Source: Robiginitomaculum sp.
GTDB taxonomy: Bacteria > Pseudomonadota > Alphaproteobacteria > Caulobacterales > Maricaulaceae
Length of the DNA: 64,000 nucleotides
Direction of reading: 5' to 3'
NCBI GenBank assembly: GCA_021776525.1
Contig: JAJFFT010000004.1
Coordinates: 656,499 to 720,498, forward strand
The notes under the pieces were generated by a model. It did no database searches and was not told where the DNA came from. It saw nothing but the letters and a program-made list of their open reading frames with translations. The translations under genes and the position numbers were made by a program. Positions 63,078 through 64,000 of this stretch are shown here, piece after piece. The stretch's first letter is position 1. Each line of letters starts with the position of its first letter.

Positions 63078-64000
63078 ATGACCGTCAAGGTCCGTTTCGC
63101 CCCCAGCCCGACCGGGCAATTGCATGTCGGCAACATCCGCCCGGCTTTGATGAACTGGTTGTTTGCCGCGCAATCGGGCGGCGTCTTTATGCTGCGTATT
63201 GATGATACCGATGTTGAACGCTCGACCGCTGCGTTCGAGACGGGCATTTTTGATGACATGAAATGGCTGGGCCTGACCCACGGGGAAACCGCGAAACAAT
63301 CAGAGCGCTTTGACCGTTATGGTGCTGTGGCCGAAGACCTGAAAGCCCGTGGGCTTCTCTATCCGTGTTTCGAGACCGCTGATGAGTTGGACCGCCAACG
63401 TAAAATCCAGCGCAGCCAAAACAAGCCGCCGGTCTATAACCGCGCCGCGCTCAGCCTTAGTGATGCGGACCGCACCGCGCTGGAGGCCGAGGGCCGTCAG
63501 GCCCATTGGCGCTTCAAACTGTCGGGCGATGCGGTGCGCTGGGACGATGTCATTCGCGGCGAACAAGTCATTGAAACGGCATCCCTGTCCGACCCGATCC
63601 TGATCCGCGGCGATGGGTCCTATCTTTATACGCTGCCCAGCGTTGTCGATGATGCTGATTTTTCAATCAGCCACATTATTCGCGGCGAAGACCATGTCAC
63701 CAATTCAGCGGCACAGATTGAGATATTCCGGGCCATTGGTGCGTCCGCCCCGGCCATGGGCCACCACCCCTTGCTGGTTGGTGCGGACGGGGACAAGCTG
63801 TCCAAACGTCTGGGCACACTGTCGATTGCCGGCTTGCGCGACGAAGAGGGGATCGAGCCGATGGCGATCCTGTCATTGCTGGCCAAAATCGGGACGTCTG
63901 ACCCGGTGGAAATCCGCCGTGATCTGGCGCAATTGACCCAAGAATTTTCGTTCGGGAAAATTGGCCGTGCACCGGCTCGGTTTGACCCAGACGAGCTTAA
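63078..64000 (+). CDS. gltX2: Glutamyl-tRNA synthetase (second copy), 5' part
   Basis: The gene runs off the window end; 307 full codons are present. The N-terminal motif RFAPSPTGQLHVGNIRPALM is the HIGH signature, and GDKLSKRLGTLSI the KMSKS loop. The start is the ATG 8 bases after AGGAG; an ATG two codons upstream is too close to it. Compared with the copy at 21272 it has HVGNIRPAL instead of HIGGARTAL. This marks a separate paralogue of the kind many alphaproteobacteria carry, where one copy may charge tRNA-Gln with glutamate for GatCAB. A TTGACG at 63020 could be part of its promoter. Confidence 0.93.
   Translation, partial: MTVKVRFAPSPTGQLHVGNIRPALMNWLFAAQSGGVFMLRIDDTDVERSTAAFETGIFDDMKWLGLTHGETAKQSERFDRYGAVAEDLKARGLLYPCFETADELDRQRKIQRSQNKPPVYNRAALSLSDADRTALEAEGRQAHWRFKLSGDAVRWDDVIRGEQVIETASLSDPILIRGDGSYLYTLPSVVDDADFSISHIIRGEDHVTNSAAQIEIFRAIGASAPAMGHHPLLVGADGDKLSKRLGTLSIAGLRDEEGIEPMAILSLLAKIGTSDPVEIRRDLAQLTQEFSFGKIGRAPARFDPDEL

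Overview
The window is a 64 kb chromosomal segment of an alphaproteobacterium, most likely from the Caulobacterales/Maricaulales/Hyphomonadaceae side of the class. This is inferred from several things. The conserved block dnaE-rpsB-tsf-pyrH-frr-uppS-cdsA-dxr-rseP-bamA-ompH-lpxD-fabZ-lpxA-lpxI-lpxB-gltA-gltX-comEC-lexA-trp is in the alphaproteobacterial order. SOS boxes have the alphaproteobacterial form GTTC-N7-GTTC. Some promoters resemble the Caulobacter housekeeping form (TTGACG plus GCTA). There is a PleC-like kinase, a SidA-like SOS micropeptide next to dnaE, and two glutamyl-tRNA synthetase genes. No rRNA, tRNA, CRISPR array, prophage or insertion sequence was recognised.

Layout. 1-4.8 kb: the lolC/E end, lolD, a 30-codon SOS-controlled membrane peptide, dnaE. 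5-19.9 kb: a dense plus-strand run for translation (rpsB, tsf, frr), UMP kinase, polyprenol, phospholipid and isoprenoid synthesis (uppS, cdsA, dxr), site-2 protease, outer-membrane assembly (bamA, ompH) and lipid A synthesis (lpxD, fabZ, lpxA, lpxI, lpxB). Many of these genes overlap by the sequence ATGA. 19.9-28.2 kb: gltA and gltX (minus), comEC (plus), lexA and trpGDC (minus). 28.2-32.5 kb: a three-gene insertion (LytTR membrane regulator, S33-type hydrolase, YibQ-like deacetylase) that separates trpGDC from ppiD-trpE. 32.5-40 kb: trpE, ppiD, tpiA, a degenerate response regulator, secG, pyrG. 40-47.5 kb: a PAS-GAF histidine kinase, a 560-bp repeat- and hairpin-rich gene-free stretch, a PhyH-type dioxygenase convergent with a sodium:solute symporter, and a PleC-like kinase. 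47.5-50 kb: a minus-strand ECF sigma / anti-sigma / periplasmic metal-sensor-like operon with a seven-EF-hand protein upstream. 50-57 kb: glnE, an envelope two-component system, degP and an OsmC protein. 57-64 kb: pepN, a phosphofructokinase with PPi-type signature residues, an ACE-like M2 peptidase lipoprotein, and the start of a second gltX.

Most of the window is core housekeeping. The observations most worth following are the SidA-like micropeptide under a LexA box, the perfect 16-bp hairpin whose loop carries the start codon of the yibQ-like gene, the LytTR insertion with its own candidate operator pair, the response regulator lacking its phospho-acceptor aspartate, the structured 45-bp-repeat intergenic region, and the CnrYXH-like sigma operon coupled to an EF-hand protein.
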